60,986 nt of DNA, taken from Trichococcus palustris (GTDB lineage: Bacteria; Bacillota; Bacilli; Lactobacillales; Aerococcaceae). Location of the stretch: contig NZ_FOTD01000017.1 in NCBI RefSeq assembly GCF_900114465.1, forward strand, positions 1 to 60,986, in the 5' to 3' direction. Below, piece after piece: positions 15,668 to 25,035 of this stretch. The translations under genes and the position numbers were made by a program. The notes beneath the pieces were generated by a model, which saw nothing but the letters and a program-made list of their open reading frames with translations, was not told the DNA's origin and made no database searches. Numbering within the stretch: position 1 is the first letter of the stretch; each line of letters opens with the position of its first letter.

Positions 15668-16531
15668 ATGAATATTTTCAATAAGATGGAAAATTTAGTC
15701 AATGTAACCGAAAACGAAAAAATTCTGGTTTCATTCATAAAAAGTAATCCTGATAATTTTATAAAGATGACTTCTTCAGAAATCAGCGAAGCCTCTTTTG
15801 TTTCAAACGCAACCATCTATCGATTGTGCAAGAAATTAGAACTATCAGGGCTTTCTGAATTAAAAATACTCGTTTCGGCATCCGTGAGCGATTATTTGAA
15901 AGAAAATACGGCACTCGATTTTAACTATCCCATCCATCAAAATGAAACGCAATACCAGATCACATTGACGATGAAAGAACTCTACGAACAAACGCTCGTT
16001 TCATCGCTCAACAATATCGATTTGGAGCAATTAAGAAAGGCTGCTTCATTGATGAAAAAAAAGCCCTCCATCGATCTTTATACCTCAGCCGGAAATATCT
16101 TCTTCGCCGAAAACTTTAAATTTCAGATGCAGGAAATCGGAAGATTCGTCAATGTTCCGGTCGAAGAATACCATCAACGATTGACGGCAGCAGCCAGCGA
16201 TGCTTCACACCTTTCCATCATTGTATCGTTTGGCGGCCGGGGAACCATTATCCCAGATATTGTGGAAATCCTAAGGAAAAACAAGTCACCCATTCTTTTG
16301 ATTTCTTCTACAGAAGATATTCCCTGGGCCAAACATGCTACCAACCATCTCTATCTGAGTTCAAACGAAAGCCATTATAATAAAATTTCTTCCTTTTCAA
16401 CGCGGCTTTCTTTGCTTTACCTATTGGATTGTCTCTATACAAGTTACTTTAAACTTGATTATGACCATAATGTGGATTTCAAAATGGCCGCCTACAAAAA
16501 ACTATCCAGACGGAATGGTGATGCACCTTGA
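15668..16531 (+). CDS. MurR/RpiR family transcriptional regulator
   Basis: This 287-residue protein has an N-terminal HTH_6 domain (about 1-75; MTSSEISEASFVSNATIYRLCKKLELSGLSELK). A SIS domain (about 125-255; LYTSAGNIFFAENFKFQMQEIGR and SLSIIVSFGG-like strand) binds phosphosugars. RpiR-type proteins regulate sugar or amino-sugar catabolism in response to sugar phosphates. GAGGTG lies 10 bp before the ATG. It is separated from the following HAD gene by a strong terminator, so the two are probably separate units. No sugar pathway genes adjoin it, so its targets are unknown. Confidence 0.87.
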   Translation: MNIFNKMENLVNVTENEKILVSFIKSNPDNFIKMTSSEISEASFVSNATIYRLCKKLELSGLSELKILVSASVSDYLKENTALDFNYPIHQNETQYQITLTMKELYEQTLVSSLNNIDLEQLRKAASLMKKKPSIDLYTSAGNIFFAENFKFQMQEIGRFVNVPVEEYHQRLTAAASDASHLSIIVSFGGRGTIIPDIVEILRKNKSPILLISSTEDIPWAKHATNHLYLSSNESHYNKISSFSTRLSLLYLLDCLYTSYFKLDYDHNVDFKMAAYKKLSRRNGDAP

Positions 16532-16594
16532 GTCAGAGCCATAGGGAGCAGCTAGTAACCGGTATGCACCTTCCCTATTCTCAATCATTTGTGC

Positions 16595-16661
16595 AATCAT
16601 GCGTCGGCATCCCAATTTCTCTCTATTAGAAGACGGGATGTGGACGCATGATTTCTTTTTT
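16595..16661 (+). terminator. Strong terminator between rpiR-type and HAD genes
   Basis: AATCATGCGTC pairs with GACGCATGATT and inner CATCCC with GGGATG, followed by TCTTTTTT. Confidence 0.88.
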
Positions 16662-16805
16662 GCCAGCCTCAGTGAGGGGAAGTTCTCATCATTCCGAAAC
16701 AACAGGCGTAAACTTTGAAAGATTCTTTTCATAATGGCCTTTTCGTCTTCCTTCAATCGATTTCATTCAGTATACTCAGTTATACAAACAGACGGAGGTT
16801 CGCAT

Positions 16806-17618
16806 ATGACCGGTAAAGATATTAGAATTATTATGAGCGATATCGACGGCACCTTACTCACTTCGGAAGGCAAGGCCAGCCCTAAAACGATTCATGAAAT
16901 CAAACGGGTTAAAGCCGATAAAAATATCCTTTTTGGCTTAGCGACGGGAAGAGCCGTAGAATCTGTAGAGAATTGCCTAGATAAATGGGGATTGAACGGC
17001 TTAGTCGACATCATCATGGGCATGAACGGCATCCATGTCAAAGATAGCATCCTGCAAAAAGAAACCATTTCCCATCTTCTGGATGGCGGTTATATCCGTG
17101 AAGTCATGGACTTATACAATCACCTGAATGTAAATTTCACCATTTTTGATGAAGGCATCTTCAAAACCTATCAAGATGATGCTCTCATCCAAAAATTAAG
17201 TGACGTTGATCAGATCCCTTACGAAGTAGTCGATTTTGATGAACTATTGAAGAAACCGCACAACAAACTGATCATTCTTTGCGAAGAAGAAGATATGCCC
17301 AGCGTTCAGAGACGCGGCGATGAAATCAAGAGCGAAAACTACTATGGGATTCAAACTGGCCCCATTCTTTTTGAATTCATGGATCCCCATATTTCGAAAA
17401 GCGCCTCTTTGCATAAAGTGATGGCCGCACACGGACTGACTATGGACAATCTCTTGACGTTCGGTGATGCGAATAATGATTATGAAATGACACGCGACAG
17501 CGGCTTGGGGGTTGCCATGGCAAATGGCAGCACGTTAACCAAAAAAGCTGCCGATGTCATCACCAATGATAATGACCATGACGGCATCGGTAATTTCTTA
17601 GAAAGTTACTTCCAATAA
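16806..17618 (+). CDS. Cof-type HAD-IIB phosphatase
   Basis: The 270-residue protein starts with motif I MSDIDGTLLTSEGK, containing the nucleophile Asp, and ends with the HAD-IIB motif IV LLTFGDANNDYEMTRDSGLGVAMANG. The cap domain lies between. Cof-type enzymes dephosphorylate sugar phosphates, flavin phosphates or similar metabolites in the cytoplasm; specificity cannot be read here. Start chosen at 16806, where CGGAGG lies 7 bp upstream; the frame is open to 16734 but without a site. No operon partner is apparent. Confidence 0.88.
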   Translation: MTGKDIRIIMSDIDGTLLTSEGKASPKTIHEIKRVKADKNILFGLATGRAVESVENCLDKWGLNGLVDIIMGMNGIHVKDSILQKETISHLLDGGYIREVMDLYNHLNVNFTIFDEGIFKTYQDDALIQKLSDVDQIPYEVVDFDELLKKPHNKLIILCEEEDMPSVQRRGDEIKSENYYGIQTGPILFEFMDPHISKSASLHKVMAAHGLTMDNLLTFGDANNDYEMTRDSGLGVAMANGSTLTKKAADVITNDNDHDGIGNFLESYFQ

Positions 17619-17725
17619 AAGGGTAACCGAAAATCAGCAAACTATTTCCTTTGTATCCCCTTCCCAAGTGTATAAGGTAATGAGTAGTTGTACACTTGCT
17701 TTGCAATACCCATCCTATTCATTTG

Positions 17726-17824
17726 GAATGGCTTCTACCTAAGTACTGCCATATTTAGATGGAAGCCATTCTTAATACGTAAATAAGCCTGGACAATGGT
17801 TTCATTGTCCAGGCTTATTTTTTG
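17726..17824. terminator. Inverted repeat plus strong bidirectional terminator
   Basis: The terminator proper is a perfect hairpin: AAATAAGCCTGGACAATG, loop GTTT, then its complement and TTTTTT (17781-17824). Upstream lies a second inverted repeat, GAATGGCTTC (17726-17735) with GAAGCCATTC (17762-17771). No gene is seen elsewhere in the 435-bp gap 17619-18053. Confidence 0.8.
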
Positions 17825-18053
17825 CGTACAGGAACAAGCGCTGCTATTGGGAATGGATTTGCTTTTGTATGAAAATAAATGATTAAATTGAAGTGGATTC
17901 TCTCCATTCTTCATTCCCGCAAGTAACGGCAGAATTGCCTTTTTCTGCAAATTGGACCCCTCACATTATGCTGAATTGGTGGTTTTAAGTCTACCCATCC
18001 TTTGCTAAAATTATCAGCAATAAGATAATCGATTTAACCAGGGAGGATTTTAG

Positions 18054-19202
18054 ATGCGATTTAAACCAAACTATGCGCCGGGACCAACGGAAGTACGCGA
18101 AAATGTCCGTTTGGCTCGCACAAAACGGACGAATAACACGGATTTTGATAGAGAGTTTGTGCACTATTACCATGAAGTATGCCAAAAGATGGGACAGATC
18201 ATGGGTACGAAGAATGACGTCCTGCTGCTTGCCGGGGAAGGCATATTGGCATTGGAAGCCGCTTGTGCAAGCTTGACTGAACCGGGAGACCGTGTCCTTG
18301 TGCTCGATAACGGCATCTATGGCGAAGGCTTCAAAGATTTTGTCAGCATCTACGGCGGAGAACCGGTTGTCCTGAGTTTCGATCATCATAAAGGCATCCC
18401 GGTTGAAGAAGTGCGCGAATACCTAAAAATGGATCATGATTTCAAATATGCAACCTTCGTCCATTGCGATACACCCACATCCGTCCTGAATGCCGCCACC
18501 GAGCTCTCGCCCTTGCTGAAGGAATACGGCATTCTGACAGTGGTCGATTCGGTAGCTGGGATGGTTGGCGAACCGATTGCAGTCGATCAAAACCAAATCG
18601 ATATCTGCTGCGGCGGTACGCAAAAAGCGATCTCTGCACCGGTCGGGTTAGCCATCGTTTCCATCAGCGAGGACGCCAAAAAAGCGATGGACAACCGCAA
18701 GACGCCCATCACTTCGTTCTATGCAAATTTACAAATTTTCAAAGGCTACGCAGAAAAAGAATACTTGCCTTACACCATGCCTGCCAGCGATGTCGAAGCA
18801 TTGGACGTAGCTCTGGATAATATTTTGGAAGAGGGCCAAGAAGCGGTCTACAAACGCCATGATAAAATTGCCTCCGCCGTGCGCAAATCCGTACAAGCAT
18901 ACGGGCTAACCTTGTTTTTGGAATCGGAACGTTCCAATACGGTCACTGCCATCGTCATCCCAGAAGAAATCGGCGCCCTGCGCTTGCAGGAACACATCAG
19001 CGAAACATACAACCTGCTTATCGCTACCTCTTTGGCGCAATATGCCGATGTCATTTTGCGGATCGGCCATATGGGCGAAAATGCTTTCGTCGACAAAGTT
19101 GTGTTCGTATTGACCATTATCGATAACGGTTTGCGCGATTTAGGCTTCAAAGGAAACGGCAACCTTGCTCAACTTTTCCTTGATGCGTATAAAGAAAAAT
19201 AG
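18054..19202 (+). CDS. Class V PLP-dependent aminotransferase (alanine-glyoxylate type)
   Basis: The 382-residue fold-type I enzyme begins MRFKPNYAPGPTEV, the start typical of the alanine-glyoxylate/serine-pyruvate aminotransferase group. The PLP pocket is visible: GEGILALEAA (phosphate-binding turn), VDSVAGMVGEP with the pyridine-binding Asp, and GGTQKAIS with the Schiff-base Lys. It transfers an amino group in the cytoplasm; the amino donor is not certain. It is followed after 12 bp by an ECF S component, and that pairing suggests a vitamin or cofactor salvage role rather than photorespiratory-type metabolism. GGGAGG precedes the ATG. Confidence 0.85.
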   Translation: MRFKPNYAPGPTEVRENVRLARTKRTNNTDFDREFVHYYHEVCQKMGQIMGTKNDVLLLAGEGILALEAACASLTEPGDRVLVLDNGIYGEGFKDFVSIYGGEPVVLSFDHHKGIPVEEVREYLKMDHDFKYATFVHCDTPTSVLNAATELSPLLKEYGILTVVDSVAGMVGEPIAVDQNQIDICCGGTQKAISAPVGLAIVSISEDAKKAMDNRKTPITSFYANLQIFKGYAEKEYLPYTMPASDVEALDVALDNILEEGQEAVYKRHDKIASAVRKSVQAYGLTLFLESERSNTVTAIVIPEEIGALRLQEHISETYNLLIATSLAQYADVILRIGHMGENAFVDKVVFVLTIIDNGLRDLGFKGNGNLAQLFLDAYKEK

Positions 19203-19214
19203 GGAGGTATCATT

Positions 19215-19748
19215 ATGCAAAAAACACAGGGTTATTCAAATTCACGCACTTATGATTTGGTATTGACGGCAATTTTGATTGCACTCGTATTCGTTTCAAC
19301 CGTCTTCTTGAACATCAAATTGCCTATCGGGGCAAACGGCGGGTTGATCCACCTTGGGACAGCCATGCTCTTCATCGCATCCATCCTATTCGGCCCTAAA
19401 AAAGGAGCCATCGCCGGCGCTGTCGGTATGGGTATCTTTGACTTATTGTCAGGTTGGGTGATGTGGGCGCCCTTCACAATCGTGACGCGCGGCTTGCAGG
19501 GATATTTGGTCGGGAAACTTGCCTGGTCGAACGGCCGCCAGGGAAGCAGTGTGGCTGTCAATCTACTGGCTACCATCCTTTCGGTTCCGATTATGTTGGC
19601 CGGCTATTACCTTTGTGAATGGATTTTATACGGAAATGCGCTTGTGCCTTTAGCCTCCATTCCGGGAAACATCGTTCAGAATGTTGTGGGGATCTTTATC
19701 TCCATTCCGCTTTCCACGTTGATGCAAAAAGTCCGCGCTACAAAATAA
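19215..19748 (+). CDS. ECF transporter S component
   Basis: This is a 177-residue membrane protein with about six hydrophobic segments. Its pattern LIHLGTAMLFIASILFGPKKGAIAGAVGMGIFDLLSGW is typical of substrate-binding S components of energy-coupling factor vitamin transporters. It works in the membrane with shared EcfA, EcfA' and EcfT subunits encoded elsewhere. AGGGAGG lies 7 bp before the ATG. It is co-transcribed with the class V aminotransferase, which hints at a B6-type or amino-compound substrate; this is inference. Confidence 0.83.
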   Translation: MQKTQGYSNSRTYDLVLTAILIALVFVSTVFLNIKLPIGANGGLIHLGTAMLFIASILFGPKKGAIAGAVGMGIFDLLSGWVMWAPFTIVTRGLQGYLVGKLAWSNGRQGSSVAVNLLATILSVPIMLAGYYLCEWILYGNALVPLASIPGNIVQNVVGIFISIPLSTLMQKVRATK

Positions 19749-19761
19749 TTCACAAAAAGAT

Positions 19762-19790
19762 GAGGCCGGGAAAAAATCCCAGCCTCTTAT
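19762..19790. terminator. Terminator after the ECF S gene
   Basis: GAGGCCGGGA pairs with TCCCAGCCTC across an A5 loop, followed by TTATTTTC. Confidence 0.82.
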
Positions 19791-19833
19791 TTTCTAAAAA
19801 TTAATCGTAAACGTGTTCAGTCTCACTCTCGGT

Positions 19834-20724
19834 TCAATCGTTACCCACTGAAACAGCTTTTTCCCTTTTGCCGGTATATTCATTCAGAAATGCCGCCGCC
19901 AGGATCAGCATCCCACCCGCTACTTGCAGGGTCGATAGGTCTTCCTGGAGGAAGATGGACGATACAGCAATCGCAGTCACCGGATCGATGTAGCTAAGCA
20001 CCGCAAAGGTTTGGCTCTCTATTTCCTGCGAACCGGAAAACATCAGGACATACGCGACTCCGGTATGGATGATTCCCAGAATCAACAAAGCCAGGATGGA
20101 GGTTCCGCCCAAGCGGCTGAGACCGAATCCGGAAGTCAGGGCTACGTAAGGGATGAGGATAACGGTCGCGATGACCAACGTCAATGACGTCAATTGAATA
20201 CCGCTCAAACCGGTAACTTTTTTATTCGAAATGATGGCGATGGCATAAAAGAGGGCTGCGGCCAAACCAAACCCTACCCCAACCGGATGGTTATAGGTCC
20301 CATTGTTTTGGCTGACTCCGATGATCAGGAACATCCCCAGCATCGCCAAAAGGACATAGCCCAGTTTCTTCACCGTCAGGGATTCCTTGAAGATGATCGG
20401 GGCCAACAACATCATGAAAATCGGCTGGAAATAATAGCTCAAGGTCGCGTTCGATACCGTCGTGTACCGATAGGCTTCAAACAGCAAAATCCAGTTCATC
20501 CCGACCGCAAAACCAGACAGGAGCAAAAACTTCGCATTCGCCTTTATCAGCGGCATCGGAATCCTTTCCTTGCGCACCAGCAACGTCCCCCAGAGGAACA
20601 GGCTGCCCAATGCCCCGCGATAAAACGCAATCTGGTTGGTCGCCAAATCGATATTCTTGACGAAAATGCTGATTGTCCCAAATATCAGCATCGCGATCAC
20701 TACTTTCACTTTCCCGTTCGACAT
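19834..20724 (-). CDS. DMT-superfamily (EamA) transporter
   Basis: This 296-residue protein has ten hydrophobic segments arranged as two EamA repeats. The second repeat (about 150-285) contains the usual IATVILIPYVALTSG and LSYIDPVTAIAVSSIFLQEDLSTLQVAGGMLILAAAFLNE. EamA proteins export amino acids or other metabolites, or import nucleotide sugars; the substrate is unknown. The start at ATG 20724 is chosen for AAGGTG 9 bp upstream and because family homology begins MSNGKVKVVIAMLIFGTISIFVK. It converges on the ECF S gene across the terminator at 19762. Confidence 0.86.
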   Translation of the reverse strand: MSNGKVKVVIAMLIFGTISIFVKNIDLATNQIAFYRGALGSLFLWGTLLVRKERIPMPLIKANAKFLLLSGFAVGMNWILLFEAYRYTTVSNATLSYYFQPIFMMLLAPIIFKESLTVKKLGYVLLAMLGMFLIIGVSQNNGTYNHPVGVGFGLAAALFYAIAIISNKKVTGLSGIQLTSLTLVIATVILIPYVALTSGFGLSRLGGTSILALLILGIIHTGVAYVLMFSGSQEIESQTFAVLSYIDPVTAIAVSSIFLQEDLSTLQVAGGMLILAAAFLNEYTGKREKAVSVGND

Positions 20725-20843
20725 ATCCTCAACACCTTCCGCATACATGAGTAAAAATAATAAAACCATCATAACATATAAGGCGGGTCACTATCATCAC
20801 TTTTATGCGCCAGCTCAGCCTCCGAAGGGATCTACGCAGAAAA

Positions 20844-21026
20844 AAATTTGCAGATTCTGTATTGGGGACAGATTCTGCAAATTTAGATTGTACGGGTTAA
20901 GATTAAGCATTCATTTCGTAAGTGAATCTTGTCAAAAATTATTTTGTGCGCTCCTCTTGGGGATTTTCGAAAATTTATTTTAGCGTTCCCCCAAAAAAGG
21001 ATGCCTAGATTTTTGACAAAAGATTC
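20844..21026. repeat. Cluster of large inverted repeats in a gene-free gap
   Basis: Two structures lie here. The first is a 17-bp stem with one mismatch, 20844-20860 with 20868-20884 (AAATTTGCAGA...). The second is a 103-bp nested structure. Its ends GAATCTT-GTCAAAAAT (20924-20939) and ATTTTTGAC...AAGATTC (21009-21026) pair over 16 bp, and an inner TTGGGG/CCCCAA pair forms inside. Neither has a typical T run on the plus strand. The second resembles a miniature inverted-repeat element or a structured RNA. No ORF fits the gap 20725-21094. Confidence 0.5.
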
Positions 21027-21094
21027 AGAATCGGTATTTTTTCCAGACCGATAAAACAATCGCGATTCCTATTACCATTCCCCATGAGGGTTAC

Positions 21095-21394
21095 CTAGTC
21101 TACTGCAGTAGTCAGGATGGAGGCTTCTCGTTCTTCTTCCTCAAGGGCGAAAAAGCGGACTTTTTTAGATTTCTCCCCTTCGACTTTTTGATAATCCATT
21201 TTTTTACCTATTTCGGTAAACTCGCGTACCAGTATGATGCTCAACCCGGCAAAGATGACTGTCTCCACGAAATAACCACCCAACAGCATCCCTGTGAAGG
21301 ATACCGCGAAGGCAATGGACAACATCACCGGCACCGCTGAGAGCGTTTCAGAAAAATAATGACCTGCATATTCCCGCTTAAGAAAGTTTTTCAT
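21095..21394 (-). CDS. Small two-helix membrane protein, unknown
   Basis: The 99-residue protein has two predicted membrane segments (about 18-40 and 42-60) followed by a highly charged cytoplasmic tail rich in Lys and Glu (KKMDYQKVEGEKSKKVRFFALEEEERE). I do not recognise the family. It begins 27 bp after the patB-like gene on the same strand, with AGGAG in front of the ATG, so it is probably translated from the same transcript. Confidence 0.7.
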   Translation of the reverse strand: MKNFLKREYAGHYFSETLSAVPVMLSIAFAVSFTGMLLGGYFVETVIFAGLSIILVREFTEIGKKMDYQKVEGEKSKKVRFFALEEEEREASILTTAVD

Positions 21395-21421
21395 AATGAA
21401 GCTCCTTTCCTGCTATAAATG

Positions 21422-22657
21422 TTATTTTTCCAGCTTCTGTTGATAAAATCTATCTAAAGCAGCACCCAGACGATTCAACGAACCTTCAATGACCGTCGTT
21501 GGTGCCGCGAGGTTTATGCGTTCGTAGCCGGCTCCTTCCTCTCCGAAAATATAGCCTTCATCGGTGAAAAATTCCGCCTCCAGATGCATAAATTTTTCCA
21601 GTTCTTGCGGGGTCATTCCTAACTTATTGAAGTTCACCCATTGCAGATAGGTCCCTTCAACCAGCGGCGCTGTTATTTCAGGGAAATTATTCTTGAAGTA
21701 ATCCCGTACCAGATGTTGGTTCCTGTCGATGACCGGCAACAGATGGTCCAACCATGCTTCCCCTTCCTCATAGGCGATGCGGCATCCTTCCAACCCCATA
21801 ATCCCGACCATGCCGGATGCGGTATCGGTTAAAGCCTGCACCATTTTCGCCCGTAATGTTTCGTTTTTGATGATTACGTTTGAGTTGCATAATCCGGCTA
21901 AGTTGAACGTCTTGGATGGGGCCGTGCACGTGATTGTCTTTTCCGCAATCTCATCGGAAAGGGTTTGGAATACCGTGTGCTCGTAGCCCGGCATAATCAA
22001 ATCATTATGTATTTCATCCGAAATGATGATCATGTCGTTTTTAACCACTATCTCTGCTAATTCACCCAATTCTTCCCTTGTCCATACTCTGCCGACCGGA
22101 TTATGCGGGCTGCTGAAGATGATCAATTTGTTCTTTTGTTTCTTACAGAGCTCGCCTAGCCCCTTAAAATCGATCGCATAAGCATCACCATGATTAATCA
22201 GCGGATTCTTCACAAGTTTGCGGCCGGCGTTTTCAATGGCCGCATAAAACGGATAGTAGACAGGTGGCATGATGATGACGCCATCTCCCGGTTGTGTATA
22301 GGTCCTTACCGCCGCAAAGAGGGCTGTGACTATCCCCGGACTGTTGATGATCCATTCTCTTTCCACAGCAAAACCGTGACGGCGCTTTTGCCAGTCGATG
22401 ACCGCTTCATAGTAGCCTGTTGTAGGGACGCTGTATCCCAATACGGCATCCTCCAAAAAAAGTTGTAACCCCTTCGTGATTTCCGGAGCGGTCTTGAATT
22501 CCATATCCGCCACTGTCAGAGGAATGACACCGTCTGATACATCCGGATTCCATTGGATCATTTGATTCCATTTGGAAGACCCTTTCCCTTTTCGATTCAC
22601 CAAGGTCTCAAAATCATAAACCTTTCTGCTGGTTGGTGTCTCTGTTTCATAGACCAT
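21422..22657 (-). CDS. patB: MalY/PatB family C-S lyase / aminotransferase
   Basis: The 411-residue fold-type I PLP enzyme has the PatB/MalY start (YDFETLVNRKGKGSSKWNQM, VIPLTVADMEF). Further marks are SSPHNPVGRVWTREEL, ISDEIHNDLIMPGYEH and TAPSKTFNLAGL, where the Lys binds PLP. These enzymes cleave C-S bonds in cystathionine or cysteine, giving homocysteine or sulfide, pyruvate and ammonia. This fits the sulfur amino-acid genes elsewhere in the window (tcyP, metA), although those are not adjacent. The start at 22657 is supported by AAGGAGG 7 bp upstream. The following small membrane gene is probably in the same operon. Confidence 0.88.
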   Translation of the reverse strand: MVYETETPTSRKVYDFETLVNRKGKGSSKWNQMIQWNPDVSDGVIPLTVADMEFKTAPEITKGLQLFLEDAVLGYSVPTTGYYEAVIDWQKRRHGFAVEREWIINSPGIVTALFAAVRTYTQPGDGVIIMPPVYYPFYAAIENAGRKLVKNPLINHGDAYAIDFKGLGELCKKQKNKLIIFSSPHNPVGRVWTREELGELAEIVVKNDMIIISDEIHNDLIMPGYEHTVFQTLSDEIAEKTITCTAPSKTFNLAGLCNSNVIIKNETLRAKMVQALTDTASGMVGIMGLEGCRIAYEEGEAWLDHLLPVIDRNQHLVRDYFKNNFPEITAPLVEGTYLQWVNFNKLGMTPQELEKFMHLEAEFFTDEGYIFGEEGAGYERINLAAPTTVIEGSLNRLGAALDRFYQQKLEK

Positions 22658-23114
22658 CTTAATTCCTCCTTCGCTCAATATTATAAAAAGTTACATCCGA
22701 ATTATTGGGATGATGATTTCTTTTAATGGATATTTATTATGCTACTAACTATAAGCCCCTATTGAATGATTGTCTAATTTCCCGTAACAACCATTGTAAC
22801 GAAATGTCACATTGTTTATGGGTAGATAGCGAAAATATTGCTGGAATCCACTTTTGTCAATAATCTGACGTAAGAACATCTCACATGCGAAAAGATTGAA
22901 ATCATCCTAACACAACTAAACCATGAAAACCGAGCATTTTTCTCACAAAAATTTGAAAAGCGGGTCCTTGATTTTTACATCCAGCACACCTGCTTTCAAC
23001 CATTGGCGAAGCCGTCTCGGGATTCCTTTATCAGAGATGCTTTGTTACACAAGCTTCATTCGTCATGGTTGCCATTGTCGATTCACCAGTCAGCAATCTG
23101 CGGAAATAAAAAAA
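22658..23114. other. 457-bp gap without a supported gene
   Basis: The region is AT-rich and contains the patB upstream sequence. No convincing ORF, riboswitch or strong palindrome was seen. A plus-strand ORF beginning at 22923 runs into antisense sequence of the DUF4153 gene and is rejected. Confidence 0.5.
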
Positions 23115-23154
23115 AGCCTTAGCGGAGTGTTTGGATTTACACTACGCCAAGGCT
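23115..23154 (-). terminator. Terminator of the ABC/DUF4153 operon
   Basis: A 16-bp stem with two mismatches (23115-23130 with 23139-23154) is followed on the minus strand by eight T residues. Confidence 0.9.
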
Positions 23155-23177
23155 CGTTTCTTCTTGCTGTCCTTGCA

Positions 23178-24986
23178 TTATTTGAATTCGATGAACAGGT
23201 AGATGTCCCCACCGGCATATCCGTTGGACCGTTCAAGCGAAGCGACCAGGATGTTCATCCTGACCTTATCGTTTTCGGTCGTCAGGGTGGCATCCTCCAT
23301 CTTCAGATTGCCTTTATCAAACCCAGATGTCACACCTTTATCCAAAATGGCATCATACAGCTCTTTGGTGTCATACCGGATCAGCTCTTGACCGGTGTCA
23401 TCCTTCAAGATAAGCAGGTAGTACTTGTCGACAAGTTCTTTTGCCAACACATACTTCTTCCCACCCACTTCCAACGGCACATCTTGGGTGGTATTCGGCT
23501 CGCCTGTTGAATAGTACAAGTACTGGTGGACCATCATATCGAAGCCCGTGATGCCGATTGCCGGATTGGCATCCCAGTTCAAGTAGGCGGATTGCCCTTC
23601 CCCTTGCGGATATTCCGTTTCCGAATAGGTCATATCGAACCCGAAGGTATCACTGAAATCCCTGTAGATAGAAAAGTCGCTCGGCAGGAAAGCTACTTCT
23701 TTATTGTAGCCCATATTATCGATGTAGGAAGCCACCTTGGTGATCACAATTTTGTCCTTGAACGAGACGTCACTTTTTGGGACAATGGCGTCGTTTACCA
23801 ACATATCATTCTCAGTCAGTTTCTGTTCCAGGAAGCTGATCTGGTTGTTTTTGCTGACGGTAAAGGCGTCGATCGGCGGGATGATGGAAATGGCCGACAG
23901 GACAAGCAGCGCAATGGCGATCAGCCCGTTATGTTTGGGTTTCATGAAGCTGAAGATCAGCCCCGCAATCGTAGCGAAAATGCCGAAGAGGATGACATAG
24001 TAACGGCCGTGGGTGACGCCCATTTCCTGAATCTTCAGGAAAGAGGCAATCGTTTGGAAAACGACGATCGGCACCAAGATTTTAGGGAAAATCTTGCGGA
24101 AAAGCAGCGCAAACTTATTTTCCAGGTTGCAGGCCAAAATATAGACGATGATCACAATGATGGCATAGGACACCAGCATCGGTTCCAACAGATTATTGGT
24201 CCAGAATTCCCCGCGGATATTCAGGATGACGTAGGCCAACAGAATCAACGTATAGACCGCAGTCAATGGGATGATGATGTAGGAAATCAGGATATCCAAG
24301 AAGCGCGGGACCGAGAATTGGCGTTCCAGCGTCTCTTCCCGTTTTGCCCACGCTTCATCCGGGATGAGTTCTTCGCGTTTGCCGGGATAGAGCGGTGTCA
24401 TCGACAAGAAATAGATCGGCGCGAACAGGGAAACTACGATATTCAGCAGATGGCTCAATATTTTGTAGTCGATGTTGAACAGCAGATAATCCGTCGCATA
24501 GAAGATGGCGCTGACCCCTGCGGACAAGACGCCTGTAAACAAAATCGTGATGAAGAAAGCCTTCAGCGCCGACAGGAAGCTGCGATGGAACGGAACCTTC
24601 ACGCTTTTTATCGAAGGTATCCAAATGAACGCAATCATCAGGGCAAAGAGCGCCACGCCGGTCTTGACGCTGATCGCTAGATTGTACAGCGTCTGCGGCC
24701 CAACCACAAAGTAGTAGCCCAGCGCCAGCAAGGCTGCACCGCCTATCAATAGATAGCGGGCATTCGCCTGCGTGAAGAAGCGTTCATATATCATTTGTCC
24801 GACAATACTCAACAGGGCCCCCACCAGGAAAGTAAACAGGTAGCGGGCATAGTCCTCTTTCGGCTGTTCAATCATGATGCCGTTCAACACCGCAACCGCA
24901 ATCAAAAAGAACACGGTCAGCGGATAGCGGCTAATGGATCGGCCCATGCCTTTAAAGGCCGTCCGCAATGAATCCTTAAATTTCAT
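23178..24986 (-). CDS. DUF4153 domain membrane protein
   Basis: The 602-residue protein has about ten or eleven membrane segments in its first 385 residues (start MKFKDSLRTAFKGMGRSISRYPLTVFFLIAVAVLNG). A soluble extracytoplasmic C-terminal part follows, from about 395 to the end. The N-terminal pattern matches the DUF4153 family, whose function is not established. It is the last gene of an operon with an ABC-2 permease and its ATPase, 49 bp downstream of the permease, so it may assist or be exported by that system. A GGGGTGA site precedes the ATG. Confidence 0.85.
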   Translation of the reverse strand: MKFKDSLRTAFKGMGRSISRYPLTVFFLIAVAVLNGIMIEQPKEDYARYLFTFLVGALLSIVGQMIYERFFTQANARYLLIGGAALLALGYYFVVGPQTLYNLAISVKTGVALFALMIAFIWIPSIKSVKVPFHRSFLSALKAFFITILFTGVLSAGVSAIFYATDYLLFNIDYKILSHLLNIVVSLFAPIYFLSMTPLYPGKREELIPDEAWAKREETLERQFSVPRFLDILISYIIIPLTAVYTLILLAYVILNIRGEFWTNNLLEPMLVSYAIIVIIVYILACNLENKFALLFRKIFPKILVPIVVFQTIASFLKIQEMGVTHGRYYVILFGIFATIAGLIFSFMKPKHNGLIAIALLVLSAISIIPPIDAFTVSKNNQISFLEQKLTENDMLVNDAIVPKSDVSFKDKIVITKVASYIDNMGYNKEVAFLPSDFSIYRDFSDTFGFDMTYSETEYPQGEGQSAYLNWDANPAIGITGFDMMVHQYLYYSTGEPNTTQDVPLEVGGKKYVLAKELVDKYYLLILKDDTGQELIRYDTKELYDAILDKGVTSGFDKGNLKMEDATLTTENDKVRMNILVASLERSNGYAGGDIYLFIEFK

Positions 24987-25035
24987 TTTAAGTCACCCCT
25001 TCAGTAAAATACTTTGCTCCCCCTGATAAAAGCAA

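Noticed and set aside
22923-23510. Plus-strand ORF of 195 codons
   Set aside because: It crosses the operon terminator and runs antisense into the DUF4153 gene; no ribosome binding site.
23526-24680. Long plus-strand ORF of 384 codons
   Set aside because: It is entirely antisense to the DUF4153 gene, and its composition is that of a shadow frame.
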